From: JAFAHZ01 sp035656415
GTDB taxonomy: Bacteria > Vulcanimicrobiota > Vulcanimicrobiia > Vulcanimicrobiales > Vulcanimicrobiaceae
Length of the DNA stretch: 23,285 bases
Direction: 5' to 3'
NCBI GenBank assembly: GCA_035656415.1
Contig: DASRSM010000196.1
Span: forward strand, 1 to 23,285
The notes under the pieces are model-generated. The model ran no database searches. It had not been told where the DNA came from and worked only from the letters and a program-made list of their open reading frames with translations. Below, piece after piece: positions 1 to 8,414 of the stretch; the stretch's first letter is position 1, and each line of letters starts with the position of its first letter. Both the position numbers and the translations under genes were made by a program.

Positions 1-21
1 CCAGCGCCTACCCGCCGGTGA
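1..21 (+). CDS. 3' end of upstream gene, probably prfA (partial)
   Basis: An open frame runs in from the left edge and ends with a TGA at 19-21, giving the C-terminal residues PAPTRR. It overlaps the GTG start of prmC by four bases (GTGA). In most bacteria prmC directly follows prfA, the release factor 1 gene whose product PrmC methylates, so this tail is probably RF1. Only six codons are visible, so the identity rests on context alone. Confidence 0.35.
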   Translation, partial: PAPTRR

Positions 22-884
22 CCGCCGCGCAAACGATCGCGCGCGGCATCGTGGCGCTGGCTAAAAACGGCGACTCGCCGCGCGCCGACGCGGTATTGCT
101 GCTCGCGTACGTGCTAGGGCGCGATCGCGCGTGGGTGGTCGCCCACGGCGAAACGTTTCTCTCCAAACCGCAATCGGAAAAGTTTACGTCGCTATGCGAC
201 GTGCGCGCGACCGGAACGCCGCTCGCGTATATCTTGGGCTTTTCCGGCTTCTACGGACGGGAGTTTGCCGTCAACGAGCACGTGCTCGTACCGCGACCGG
301 AAACCGAACATTTGGTCGACGAGGCGTTGGCGTTTGCCAAAGAGCGCGTAAATCCGAACCTGCCCAAGCAGTTCGTTACCGCGCTCGACGTCGGGGTCGG
401 TTCGGGTGCCATCGCGTGCACCATCGCCGCCGAGAACGCAAACATCTTCGTCGAGGGCACCGACACGTCGTCGACCGCGCTGAAAGTCGCGCAACACAAC
501 GCGCGCCGGCTCAACGTCATTTCGCGCTGCCGCTTTCATTATGGAAGTTTGGCGAACCCGGTGGGCGAACGCAGCTTCGACGTGGTAGTCGCGAACCTGC
601 CCTACGTCCCGACCGCCGACGTACCGCGGCCGCCGGAGCCCGCCGGCTACGAACCGCGCGAAGCGCTGGACGGTGGACCGGACGGCCTCGAGGCGTACCG
701 GAAGTTTCTGCCCTCGGCGCCGGCGCTGCTCAAGCCCGGCGGCCTCTTGCTGATGGAGGCTGCGCCGCCGACGATCGACGGCCTGGCGTTGCTCGTCGGC
801 GAGGCGTTCCCTCGCGTCGATTTCGAGATCGCCGAGGACTACGCGGGGTTAGCTCGTTACGTAAAACTCGTGGCGCCCGCATAA
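18..884 (+). CDS. prmC: Peptide chain release factor N5-glutamine methyltransferase PrmC
   Basis: SAM-dependent methyltransferase that methylates the glutamine of the GGQ motif in release factors RF1/RF2, in the cytoplasm. The 288-residue product has the usual family length. An N-terminal helical substrate-binding domain (about 1-95) is followed by a Rossmann methyltransferase domain. The SAM-binding motif I reads LDVGVGSGAIA (about 123-133). The catalytic NPPY motif appears as NLPY (193-196), a variant in which the first Pro is Leu. The conserved segment EPREALDGGPDGLEAYR follows. The GTG start overlaps the preceding stop (GTGA), the classic coupling of prfA and prmC. The stop lies 47 bases before pyrG. 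Identification is firm; the NLPY variant is seen directly, and its effect on activity is unknown. Confidence 0.93.
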   Translation: MTAAQTIARGIVALAKNGDSPRADAVLLLAYVLGRDRAWVVAHGETFLSKPQSEKFTSLCDVRATGTPLAYILGFSGFYGREFAVNEHVLVPRPETEHLVDEALAFAKERVNPNLPKQFVTALDVGVGSGAIACTIAAENANIFVEGTDTSSTALKVAQHNARRLNVISRCRFHYGSLANPVGERSFDVVVANLPYVPTADVPRPPEPAGYEPREALDGGPDGLEAYRKFLPSAPALLKPGGLLLMEAAPPTIDGLALLVGEAFPRVDFEIAEDYAGLARYVKLVAPA

Positions 885-931
885 AAGTGCAAGGCCCGCT
901 CACGGTTCGCAGCGAAACGTATCGTCCCGAG

Positions 932-2593
932 ATGGCGAAGTATATCTTCTTCACCGGCGGTGTCGTGAGTTCGCTCGGCAAGGGCATAACGGCCGCATCC
1001 CTCGGAAGACTCCTCAAAGCTCGCGGAATCAGCGTGTCGATCCAAAAACTCGACCCGTATATCAACGTGGACGCGGGCACGATGAACCCCTATCAGCATG
1101 GCGAGGTCTTCGTTACCGAAGACGGAGCCGAGACCGATCTCGATCTCGGGCACTACGAGCGGTTCATCGACGAGAATCTGCAGCGCGCGAACAACGTGAC
1201 GACGGGTCAGATCTATAACTCCGTCATCGAAAAGGAACGCCGCGGCGACTATTTGGGCGCTACGGTTCAAGTCATTCCGCACATTACCAACGAAATCAAG
1301 GCACACATCAAGCGCGTCGCGGAATCCAGTCACGCCGACGTGTGCATCGTCGAAGTCGGCGGCACGGTCGGCGACATCGAATCGCTGCCGTTCTTAGAAG
1401 CGATTCGCCAGATGCGTTACGACGTCGGCGACGAGAACGTCATGTACGTCCATCTCACCTTGGTGCCGCATTTGGGTGCGGCCGACGAGCTGAAGACCAA
1501 GCCGACGCAGCACTCCGTGCGCGAGCTGCGGGGCATCGGTATTTCGCCCGACGCCATCGTCTGCCGGACGCAATCTTCGGCTCCCATGCCGATCGAGCTG
1601 AAGGAGAAGATCGCGCTCTTCTGCGACGTTCCGCCCAGCGCCGTCGTGCAGAACGGCGACGCCAAGACGATCTATCAGGTTCCCCTCAATCTCGAAAGCG
1701 AAGGACTGGCGCAGGCGGCGATTCGCAAACTGAACCTTCCCACCGTGGTGCCGCGGCTCGAGGAATGGGCCGATATCGCCGAGCGCATGCTGCGCCCGCG
1801 CCGCCACGTAACGATCGCGCTGGTTGGGAAGTACGTCGAGCTCAAAGACGCGTACATTTCGATCAACGAGGCGCTCTATCACAGCGGCGTGTTTCACGAC
1901 GCGGCCGTCGAGATCAAGCGCATCGATTCCGAGCACATCGAAGAAGAAGGCTTAGAGCGGCTGCACGGCGCACACGGCATCCTGGTCGCTCCCGGATTCG
2001 GCGCGCGCGGCATAAAAGGAAAGCTGCGGGCCATACAGCACGCACGCGAGAAGAAGATTCCGTTCCTGGGAATCTGCTACGGCATGCAGCTGGCCTGCAT
2101 CGAGTTTGCGCGTAACGTTTGCGAGCTGCCCGACGCGATGACCAGCGAAGTCGACGAGACGACGCCCGATCCAGTTATCGACTTCATGCCCGATCAGCGC
2201 AATTTGGAAATGTACGGCGGAACGATGCGTCTCGGCTCGTATTCGTGCACGCTCGAGGCGGGAAGCCAGGCAGCGAACGCGTACGGCGAACTCGAGGTCA
2301 GCGAGCGCCATCGCCACCGCTACGAATTCAACAACCGGTATCGTCCGATTTTCCAAGAGCACGGCATGCGATTCAGCGGGCACCATACGATCGGCAAGAC
2401 GCGGCTGGTCGAGGTCATCGAGCTGCCGCCCGATCTGCACCCGTGGTTCGTCGGCACGCAGGCGCATCCGGAGTTCAAGTCGCGCCCGAATCGTCCGTCC
2501 CCGCTCTATCGCGATTTCATCGGCGCCGCCCTCGCGCACGGAGAAACCGCCGACGGCAAGCGCGGCGCGGTCGAACGTTCGCTAACGCGATAA
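932..2593 (+). CDS. pyrG: CTP synthase
   Basis: Glutamine-hydrolysing CTP synthase makes CTP from UTP, ATP and glutamine, the last step of de novo pyrimidine nucleotide synthesis. The product is 553 residues. The N-terminal synthetase domain opens with the near-invariant AKYIFFTGGVVSSLGKG (P-loop) and carries LDPYINVDAGTMNPYQHGEV. The C-terminal class I glutamine amidotransferase domain (about 290-540) has the nucleophile Cys382 in GICYGMQLA, and His512 and Glu514 in AHPEF, completing the triad. The ATG at 932 is chosen because it begins the conserved MAKYIFF. An in-frame GTG at 887 would add 15 unconserved residues. The frame stays open far upstream across prmC, which is an artefact of GC-rich sequence. 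Confidence 0.97.
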   Translation: MAKYIFFTGGVVSSLGKGITAASLGRLLKARGISVSIQKLDPYINVDAGTMNPYQHGEVFVTEDGAETDLDLGHYERFIDENLQRANNVTTGQIYNSVIEKERRGDYLGATVQVIPHITNEIKAHIKRVAESSHADVCIVEVGGTVGDIESLPFLEAIRQMRYDVGDENVMYVHLTLVPHLGAADELKTKPTQHSVRELRGIGISPDAIVCRTQSSAPMPIELKEKIALFCDVPPSAVVQNGDAKTIYQVPLNLESEGLAQAAIRKLNLPTVVPRLEEWADIAERMLRPRRHVTIALVGKYVELKDAYISINEALYHSGVFHDAAVEIKRIDSEHIEEEGLERLHGAHGILVAPGFGARGIKGKLRAIQHAREKKIPFLGICYGMQLACIEFARNVCELPDAMTSEVDETTPDPVIDFMPDQRNLEMYGGTMRLGSYSCTLEAGSQAANAYGELEVSERHRHRYEFNNRYRPIFQEHGMRFSGHHTIGKTRLVEVIELPPDLHPWFVGTQAHPEFKSRPNRPSPLYRDFIGAALAHGETADGKRGAVERSLTR

Positions 2594-2616
2594 GCTCCGT
2601 CCGCTCGGTACCACCC

Positions 2617-3360
2617 GTGAATCCCGCCGATGTCACCGCCGTCATTTTGACTCGTGACGAAGAGCGTAACTTACCTCGTGCGTTAACGAGTTTGCCGCGC
2701 GGAATGCACGTCTTCGTACTCGACGCGTGTTCGGCGGATCACACGGTGCAGTTCGCTCGCGGCGCCGGTGCCGAAGTGGTGCAGCGAGAGTGGACGGATT
2801 TCGTCGAAGCACGGCGCTTCGCGCTCGAGCGCGTGCGCACGCCGTGGGTGCTGATGCTCGACGCCGACGAAGCGCTCGACGACGTGCTGCGCGACGCGAT
2901 AAGTCATGCGGATCCCGCGATCGACGGTTACCGCGTGCATCGCACGACGTATTTCTGCGGCAAGCCGATGCGGCTGTGGCGCGACGAACGGTTGCTGCGC
3001 CTGTTCAAGCGCGAGCGCGCGCGCCTCGAGGCGGCACCCGCCACCGATGCGGACGCCGCGCTGCACGAACGCTGGGTGGTCGACGGTACCACCGGCGATC
3101 TCACCGGAACGCTGCTGCACTATTCGTATCCGGACGTTTCGACGTACCGTAAGAAGTTCGCAGAGTATACGGAAATCGAAGCGCGAGGCTCGCGCGCGTC
3201 GCTGGCGGAGCTATTCGGCGCGATCGTGCGCGGCGCGGCGCGCTTTCTATATTTTTTGTTCGTGAAGGGTGCGCTGCTCGACGGATTGAGCGGCATTTAC
3301 GTCGCGTACGGTTCGGCGGCGTATCCGGTTGCAGTCGCTTGGAAAGCGCTGCGCCGTTGA
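2617..3360 (+). CDS. Family 2 glycosyltransferase (WaaE/KdtX-like)
   Basis: Probable inverting GT-A glycosyltransferase of 247 residues that transfers a sugar to a lipid- or polysaccharide-linked acceptor at the inner face of the membrane. It starts with the family signature TAVILTRDEERNLPRAL, continues with VFVLDACSADHTVQFARG (nucleotide-sugar site), and has the metal-binding DxD as DAD at residues 82-84. The overall pattern, including an RLFKRE segment after the DxD and a hydrophobic C-terminal stretch (FLYFLFVKGALLDGLSGIY), resembles WaaE/KdtX-type enzymes that decorate the LPS core. The donor and acceptor cannot be read from sequence. The GTG start lies 23 bases after pyrG; the frame is open further upstream but without homology. 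Its stop overlaps the next glycosyltransferase start by TTGA. Confidence 0.85.
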   Translation: MNPADVTAVILTRDEERNLPRALTSLPRGMHVFVLDACSADHTVQFARGAGAEVVQREWTDFVEARRFALERVRTPWVLMLDADEALDDVLRDAISHADPAIDGYRVHRTTYFCGKPMRLWRDERLLRLFKRERARLEAAPATDADAALHERWVVDGTTGDLTGTLLHYSYPDVSTYRKKFAEYTEIEARGSRASLAELFGAIVRGAARFLYFLFVKGALLDGLSGIYVAYGSAAYPVAVAWKALRR

Positions 3361-4385
3361 CGCCTCGCATCGGACTCGACGCGCGTTTGACGGCTCAGAT
3401 GTCGGTAGGAATGAAAACCTACGTGCGCGAGGTGGTGGCGCGCCTTCCTCAGGTCGCCCCCGAGTTCGCGTATAGTGCGTTTGCAGACGGACGCAATTTC
3501 GGGTTCGACGAGCAAGTGCGCCTGCCGTGGGCGATGCGTCGCTCGCGCGTCGATTTGGTGCATTTCCTTTCGATCTACGTGCCGCTCGTTGCGGCGGCTC
3601 CGTCGATCGTAACGGTGCACGATCTCATCCACTTGCGGTTTCCGCAGTACTTCAAAGCAAAAATCGCCCCGTACTATCAAACGGTCGTTCGCCTGGCCTG
3701 CGCGCGAGCGAACGCGGTTATCACCGACGACGAGCGAACCGTCGACGATCTGCACGAACTGCTCGGCGTCGACCGGAAGAAGATCCGCGTGATCGCGCTC
3801 GGGGTCGACGACCGGTTTCTCGCGCCGGCGGAGCCGTTTGCCGCCGCGCGTCCTTACGTTTTGTACGTCGGAAACCATAGGCATCACAAGGATCTGCCGA
3901 CGTTATTCGACGCGTGGTCGGCGCTGCCGGAATCGGACGCAGTCGATCTCTACGTTACCGGTCCCGACGATTTCGGCGACGAGCTGCAGCGGCGCTCGTC
4001 GACGAGCCGCGCCATCCTCGCGCTCGGGGACGTCCCCGACGAAAGCCTCGCGTCCTACTATGCCGGCGCGCGCGCGTTGGTTCAGCCCGCCCTGCGCGAG
4101 GGATTCGGTCTGCCGATGCTCGAGGCGATGGCGGTAGGCTGTCCGGTCGTCGCTTGCGAGGACGCGGTCCCGCGGATCCTCGAGCCGGCCGCACTGACCT
4201 TCACCGCTCGCGACGCGGGCGAACTGTCGGCAATTTTACACGACGTGCTTGCCGACGCAGGGCTCCGCGAACGGTTCGTCAACTCAGGACGGCGAATCGC
4301 TCGCATGCTAACGTGGGACCGGTGCGCGCGGGCGACGGCGGACGTTTATCGGGAGGTGTTCGGGGCTGCGCGTAAACGTGTTTAA
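3357..4385 (+). CDS. Family 4 glycosyltransferase (GT-B fold)
   Basis: Retaining GT-B glycosyltransferase of 342 residues, probably acting in polysaccharide or glycolipid assembly with the preceding GT2 enzyme. The N-terminal acceptor domain has VDLVHFLSIYVPL and IVTVHDLIHLRFPQYF. The C-terminal donor domain opens with YVLYVGNHRHHKDL and carries the EX7E motif in REGFGLPMLEA (Glu248 and Glu256), followed by GCPVVACEDA. These are standard mannosyl- or rhamnosyltransferase-like GT4 signatures. The TTG at 3357 is preferred because it overlaps the previous stop (TTGA) and leads straight into the conserved PRIGLDAR. Another in-frame TTG at 3339 would extend it by six residues. The end overlaps the next gene by eight bases. 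Substrate unknown. Confidence 0.87.
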   Translation: MTPRIGLDARLTAQMSVGMKTYVREVVARLPQVAPEFAYSAFADGRNFGFDEQVRLPWAMRRSRVDLVHFLSIYVPLVAAAPSIVTVHDLIHLRFPQYFKAKIAPYYQTVVRLACARANAVITDDERTVDDLHELLGVDRKKIRVIALGVDDRFLAPAEPFAAARPYVLYVGNHRHHKDLPTLFDAWSALPESDAVDLYVTGPDDFGDELQRRSSTSRAILALGDVPDESLASYYAGARALVQPALREGFGLPMLEAMAVGCPVVACEDAVPRILEPAALTFTARDAGELSAILHDVLADAGLRERFVNSGRRIARMLTWDRCARATADVYREVFGAARKRV

Positions 4386-5808
4386 ACGCATTTGGACGAT
4401 CGTTGCGCTATTTGGATTGCTCGGCGCGGCGCCGCCGATCGCGATCGTCATTAACGGCGACAAGCTTCCGATCGATCCGCCTCCTCGGATGGTTCGCGAC
4501 ACGCTGTACGTTCCGGTCCGTCACACGCTGGAGGCGCTCGGGCTTCCATTCTTCGCCGAGGGGAAACGCGTCTCGACGCAGGTGGGCGCGCGCACCGTCA
4601 ACGTCGCGCCGACGATCGAGATAAAAAACGTGCTCTACGCTCCGCTACGGTTCTTCAGCGACGTTCTCGGCGCGCAGACGAGTTACGACCGGCATAAAAA
4701 CGTCGTGACGATCGTCGCGCAACTCGTCGGCCGCACCGCCAACGGCTTGACCGCGACGCGCGAAGGCTTCCTTCGCGTAGGAACCGTCGCCGCAGTGGAC
4801 GTTCTGTCGGATCCACCGACCATTACGCTCGGTTACGCGAGCGGTCCCAAGACGATTCCTATCGGGCGCAACGCGATCGTCGAAATGGAAGACGTCGGTG
4901 CGAACGTGACGACGCCCGGCGAGCTCGGCGACATTCGCCCCGGCGACTTCGCGCGAATCGAAATGGGTCACAAAGGCCGCGTCGAGCGCGTGGTCGACGC
5001 GTTTGGCTCGCACTACGGCAAGATCGTCGCCGTCGGCGGCGGTCAGTTCGTCCTCGACGACGGCCAGGTCGTGGCGGCGGGACGCACGACAGAGGTCGCG
5101 TTGAACGGACGCGCCGCCTCGTTTGCCGACTTAAAGCCCGGCGACGAAGTGAGCGTGCGATACAACGTCGAGACCAACGAGGTACGCGAAGTTTTGGCCA
5201 GTCGTCAGGTCGCAAGCGCCGGCGGCGACGCGCAGGTCATTACCAGCGTGCACGACGACGCGAACCATCCGCTGCGTCCGGGCGACGCGCTCAACGTTAC
5301 GATCAAAGGCGCGCCGGGCGGTTCGGCGACGTTCGACATCGGTTCGTACGTCACGAACATCGCCATGCAAGAGGGACCGGCCGGAACGTATACGGGGGTC
5401 TACACGATTCCGCGCGGCGCAAACTTTGCGGCCGTACCCGTGATCGGCCATCTGCAGCTCGCCGGGCGCGCACCAGCCGACGCAGCCGCAGACCAAGCCG
5501 TCTCTGCGGCGAGCACCGCTCCGGGCATCTCCGCCGTTGCTCCGCAGCCCGGAGTAACGATCAACGGCTCCCATCCGGGCATCTACGCCGCGTTTTCGGC
5601 CGGCGCCGTACCGGTGAATCAGTCGAGCGCGGTGTTGTGGGTCAACGGACGCGACGTTACCGCCGATTGCCTGCGGACCGCGCAGTTCATTCAATACCTC
5701 CCGTCGTATTCGTATCCGAACGGCCCGGTTCGCGTGACGGTGCGGATCGCAGACCGGGCCGGGAACGTCACCACGAAGTCTTGGACGTTTTCCATTAAGT
5801 CGCGGTGA
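4378..5808 (+). CDS. Secreted copper-amine-oxidase-N (stalk) domain protein
   Basis: Predicted exported protein of 476 residues. A short signal peptide (about 1-19) precedes a copper-amine-oxidase N-terminal 'stalk' domain: VRDTLYVPVRHTLEALG, then KNVLYAPLRFFSDVLGA and a closing KNVVTIV. The middle (about 140-280) has two beta-rich modules resembling DUF5666-type repeats (LGDIRPGDFARIE; FADLKPGDEVSVRYN). The C-terminus (about 385-476) looks like an Ig-like domain ending DRAGNVTTKSWTFSI. Such proteins are usually envelope-associated and non-enzymatic; no copper oxidase catalytic domain is present. The GTG start overlaps the GT4 gene by eight bases, so it is probably co-translated. The neighbouring glycosyltransferases fit an envelope role, but that is inference. 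Confidence 0.8.
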   Translation: MFKRIWTIVALFGLLGAAPPIAIVINGDKLPIDPPPRMVRDTLYVPVRHTLEALGLPFFAEGKRVSTQVGARTVNVAPTIEIKNVLYAPLRFFSDVLGAQTSYDRHKNVVTIVAQLVGRTANGLTATREGFLRVGTVAAVDVLSDPPTITLGYASGPKTIPIGRNAIVEMEDVGANVTTPGELGDIRPGDFARIEMGHKGRVERVVDAFGSHYGKIVAVGGGQFVLDDGQVVAAGRTTEVALNGRAASFADLKPGDEVSVRYNVETNEVREVLASRQVASAGGDAQVITSVHDDANHPLRPGDALNVTIKGAPGGSATFDIGSYVTNIAMQEGPAGTYTGVYTIPRGANFAAVPVIGHLQLAGRAPADAAADQAVSAASTAPGISAVAPQPGVTINGSHPGIYAAFSAGAVPVNQSSAVLWVNGRDVTADCLRTAQFIQYLPSYSYPNGPVRVTVRIADRAGNVTTKSWTFSIKSR

Positions 5809-5824
5809 CGGCGGAGGGAACGAC

Positions 5825-7435
5825 GTGCGTAACCGAGCCGAGCGAGTGTTAGCGGGGGCCGTTTTAGCGGCCACGATTCTTAGCGCGTGCGCGTCGCCGC
5901 CGGCGTCGCCTCCGGCATACGCCGCTTCGGGCCTCGTCGCGCCGGTGCTCGTCGTGGCACGTGTCAAAGACGCAGTGTCGCTGGATCCGGCGCAGTCCAG
6001 CGACGGTATGTCGCTGAACGTCACGCGCGAGATCGTCAAAGGTCTCGTGCAGTTCAAACAAGGCACCTTCGACATCGAGCCGGCCATTGCGGAGTCGTGG
6101 AGCGTCGGATCGGGCGGACGCAGCTGGACGTTCACCATCAAGCCCGGGTTGAAGTTCTCGGACGGAACGCCCGTCGACGCGCAGGCGGTAAAGTTCAACT
6201 TCGACCGCTGGCGGCTGATCAGTAATCCATACCATTCGAGTTTCAGTTATCCGTATTACATTTCCGAGTTCGGCGGTTTTCCGGGATTGATTGAAGACGT
6301 ACGCGCCGCTGATTCGCGCACGGTCGTCTTCACGCTCGCGCGCCCGTTCGCGCCGTTCTTGCACGATCTCGCGTTACCGTCGTTCGGTATCGGCTCGCCG
6401 ACGGCGATTCGCAACGATCTCGCCGGCTTTTCGTTGCACCCGGTGGGATGGGGCCCGTACACACTCGTCGAGTGGGTGAAAAACGATCGCATCGTTTTGC
6501 GCGCGAACCCGTCCTATCCGGTGAAGCCGACGTACCAGAAAGTCGTCATTCGCGATATCGCGGAACCCGGCGCCGGCGTTCGAGCAATGATGGACACAAC
6601 GGTCGACGTGTTGACCGATCCGGGTCCGTCGGGTGCGGCGCAACTTGCCGATACGCCCGGCGTCACCGTTTACTACCAGCCGGCCAACAACAGTGCGTAC
6701 CTTGCAATGAACCTCGATCGCAAGCCGTTCGGGAAGCTCGCAGTTCGAAAGGCCGTCGCCTACGCGCTCGACGTGCACGCTATCGTGAAGCAGTTTTTCC
6801 CGAGTGGTGCAGAGGTCGCCGATAACTGGACGCCTCCGGGAATGTCGGGCGAAAATCGCAACGTCAAAGCCTATCGGGAAGACGACAAGCGCGCGCGGAC
6901 GCTGCTCGCAAGCGCGGGTCTTCGCAACGGTTTCAAAACGGAGCTCTTCTACCCGGCGATTCCGCGTCCGTACATGCCCGATCCGCAAGGTGTCGCGAAA
7001 GAAGTGGTAATACAGCTCCATCGCGTAGGCATCGACGCCAAACTCGAACCCTACGACTGGAGCGTGTTCTTGGAGAAAATCCACAACGGCGAGCATTCAA
7101 TGGTGCTGACGGGGTGGAGCGGCGACAACGGCGATCCCGACAACTTCCTTTACACGCTGCTCGACCGGGATTCGGCGCGGCGGCCGAACGCGCTCAACTA
7201 CAGTTTCTGGCGAGACGAAGCGTACCATCAGCTCATGTTGGAAGGACAGGCAACCAGCGATCCCGCGCAGCGAGCGCTCATTTACGAGCGAGCAAATGCC
7301 ATGGTCCACGACATGGTTCCGTCCGTTCCGATTGTCCACTCGGCCGTTCCGGTTGCGATGCGAACGTCGATTGCGGGGTACATTCCCAGTCCGGATACCA
7401 GCATCGCATTCGAATATTTGCGTCCATCGGGGTGA
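5825..7435 (+). CDS. ABC transporter substrate-binding lipoprotein, family 5 (peptide type)
   Basis: Extracytoplasmic solute-binding protein of the SBP_bac_5 (DppA/OppA/NikA) family, 536 residues. The N-terminal lipoprotein signal ends in the lipobox LSAC, with Cys22 the predicted lipidated residue. The mature part shows the family landmarks DAVSLDPAQSSDG, LVQFKQGTFDIEPAIAESW, WTFTIKPGLKFSDGTPVDA and AVRKAVAYALDVHAIV, and ends with GYIPSPDTSIAFEYL. These proteins bind oligopeptides, dipeptides, nickel or related solutes; the ligand cannot be told here. No permease or ATPase genes accompany it, so it is an orphan subunit in this window. A good ribosome binding site, GGAGGGAA (5813-5820), lies four bases before the GTG start. 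Confidence 0.92.
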   Translation: MRNRAERVLAGAVLAATILSACASPPASPPAYAASGLVAPVLVVARVKDAVSLDPAQSSDGMSLNVTREIVKGLVQFKQGTFDIEPAIAESWSVGSGGRSWTFTIKPGLKFSDGTPVDAQAVKFNFDRWRLISNPYHSSFSYPYYISEFGGFPGLIEDVRAADSRTVVFTLARPFAPFLHDLALPSFGIGSPTAIRNDLAGFSLHPVGWGPYTLVEWVKNDRIVLRANPSYPVKPTYQKVVIRDIAEPGAGVRAMMDTTVDVLTDPGPSGAAQLADTPGVTVYYQPANNSAYLAMNLDRKPFGKLAVRKAVAYALDVHAIVKQFFPSGAEVADNWTPPGMSGENRNVKAYREDDKRARTLLASAGLRNGFKTELFYPAIPRPYMPDPQGVAKEVVIQLHRVGIDAKLEPYDWSVFLEKIHNGEHSMVLTGWSGDNGDPDNFLYTLLDRDSARRPNALNYSFWRDEAYHQLMLEGQATSDPAQRALIYERANAMVHDMVPSVPIVHSAVPVAMRTSIAGYIPSPDTSIAFEYLRPSG

Positions 7436-7439
7436 GCGC

Positions 7440-7784
7440 GTGAACGACGACTGTATTTTCTGCAAGATTGCGTCAGGAGCGATTCCCGCCAAGACGGTTC
7501 ATCGCGACGATGACGTGCTTGCGATCGAAGACGTCAATCCGCAGGCGCCGGTGCATTTGCTCGTTATGCCGGTGAGGCACCATCCCAACATCGCGGCGCT
7601 TTCCGGCGGCGACGACGTTTCGTTGCTAGCACGACTGTTCGAAGTCGCGTCGCGTCTTGGCCGCGAGCGCGGCGGCGACGGATTCCGGTTGGTGGTCAAC
7701 ACCGGGCCGGACGGCGGCCAGACGGTGGATCACCTGCACGTTCACGTGCTCGCCGGCCGTCACATGACGTGGCCCCCGGGCTAA
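7440..7784 (+). CDS. HIT family hydrolase (HINT-like)
   Basis: Small histidine-triad nucleotide hydrolase of 114 residues, of the HINT/PKCI branch that cleaves phosphoramidates such as AMP-lysine. It begins with CIFCKIASGAIPAKTV, including the CxxC pair (Cys5, Cys8) often seen in this branch. It has the catalytic triad motif as HLHVHVL (His98, His100, His102), preceded by VVNTGPDGGQTVDHLH. The C-terminus GRHMTWPPG is typical of the family. The GTG at 7440 is chosen because it lies directly ahead of the conserved CIFCKI; the frame is open further upstream without homology. It follows the binding-protein gene by four bases and overlaps the DUF488 gene by 16. Confidence 0.93.
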   Translation: MNDDCIFCKIASGAIPAKTVHRDDDVLAIEDVNPQAPVHLLVMPVRHHPNIAALSGGDDVSLLARLFEVASRLGRERGGDGFRLVVNTGPDGGQTVDHLHVHVLAGRHMTWPPG

Positions 7785-8308
7785 AGCGCCCACTTTTTAC
7801 CATCGGCCACGGCATCGTCGATATCGGGACGTTCGCCGATTATCTGCGCGACGCGCGAATCGAATCGCTCGTCGACGTGCGGCGATTTCCCGGCAGCCGC
7901 CGGAATCCGCAGTTCGGCTCCGCAGCACTTTCGGAAACGCTACGCAGTATCGGCGTCGCCTATCGTCACGCCGAGGATCTCGGCGGCCGCCGCCGCCCAA
8001 AGCTGGATTCTCGAAACGCGGGTTTGCGCAACGAAGGTTTTCGCGGATACGCAGATTGGATGCTCGGCGATACGTTTCGCGAGGCGTTCCTTCGCGTCGT
8101 CGAAGAGTCGCAAGAGCGCCGCACGGCCATAGTGTGCGCCGAAACGCCGTGGTGGAAATGCCATCGGCGACTGATCTCCGACGCTAGCGTTTTGCTGGCG
8201 AACACACCCGTGGAGCACCTCGTGGCAGGCAAACAGGCCGGCCATCGGCTCACCGATGGGGTCGCAATCGAAGGCGGAAGGCTCGTCTATCGCGAGTCGT
8301 ATCGTTGA
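7769..8308 (+). CDS. DUF488 family protein
   Basis: Member of the DUF488 family, 179 residues, function not established. Family landmarks seen are LFTIGHG (about 9-15), SLVDVRRFPGSRRNPQFG, YRHAEDLGGRRRP, GFRGYADWM and the Cys-containing block CAETPWWKCHRRLI (Cys123, Cys131). Homologues are small cytoplasmic proteins with a conserved Cys/His/Arg set that hints at an enzyme, but no reaction can be assigned from sequence. The GTG at 7769 is the only plausible start: it lies inside the 3' end of the HIT gene (16-base overlap) and puts the conserved LFTIGHG nine residues in. It is the last gene before a promoter and leader for rpsU. Confidence 0.85.
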   Translation: MAPGLKRPLFTIGHGIVDIGTFADYLRDARIESLVDVRRFPGSRRNPQFGSAALSETLRSIGVAYRHAEDLGGRRRPKLDSRNAGLRNEGFRGYADWMLGDTFREAFLRVVEESQERRTAIVCAETPWWKCHRRLISDASVLLANTPVEHLVAGKQAGHRLTDGVAIEGGRLVYRESYR

Positions 8309-8333
8309 CGCCCATGCCGCCCTATGTTAGGGT
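8305..8333 (+). promoter_or_regulatory. Candidate sigma70-type promoter for rpsU operon
   Basis: TTGACG (8305-8310) and TAGGGT (8328-8333) are separated by 17 bases, at the end of the DUF488 gene and 82 bases ahead of rpsU. The -10 lies inside a small CCCTA-TGT-TAGGG hairpin (8320-8332). The -35 matches consensus well and the -10 is moderate. It marks a likely boundary between the upstream operon and the rpsU operon. Confidence 0.5.
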
Positions 8334-8342
8334 AGGTGCTCG

Positions 8343-8356
8343 GGCCCTTGGGGGCC
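8343..8356 (+). promoter_or_regulatory. Small hairpin in rpsU leader
   Basis: GGCCC (8343-8347) pairs with GGGCC (8352-8356) across a TTGG loop, followed by TGATTTTG. It lies in the transcribed leader of rpsU if the 8305-8333 promoter is real, about 60 bases ahead of the start. It could be a weak terminator for the upstream operon or a leader structure. It matches no riboswitch class that I recognise. Confidence 0.3.
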
Positions 8357-8414
8357 TGATTTTGCGTGCGCCCCTGAGATTATAGGGACGCCTTGAAAGG
8401 GGGGTCGTTACAGA

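Noticed and set aside
887..931. Upstream GTG start for pyrG at 887
   Set aside because: It would add 15 residues without family similarity; the ATG at 932 opens the conserved MAKYIFFTGG.
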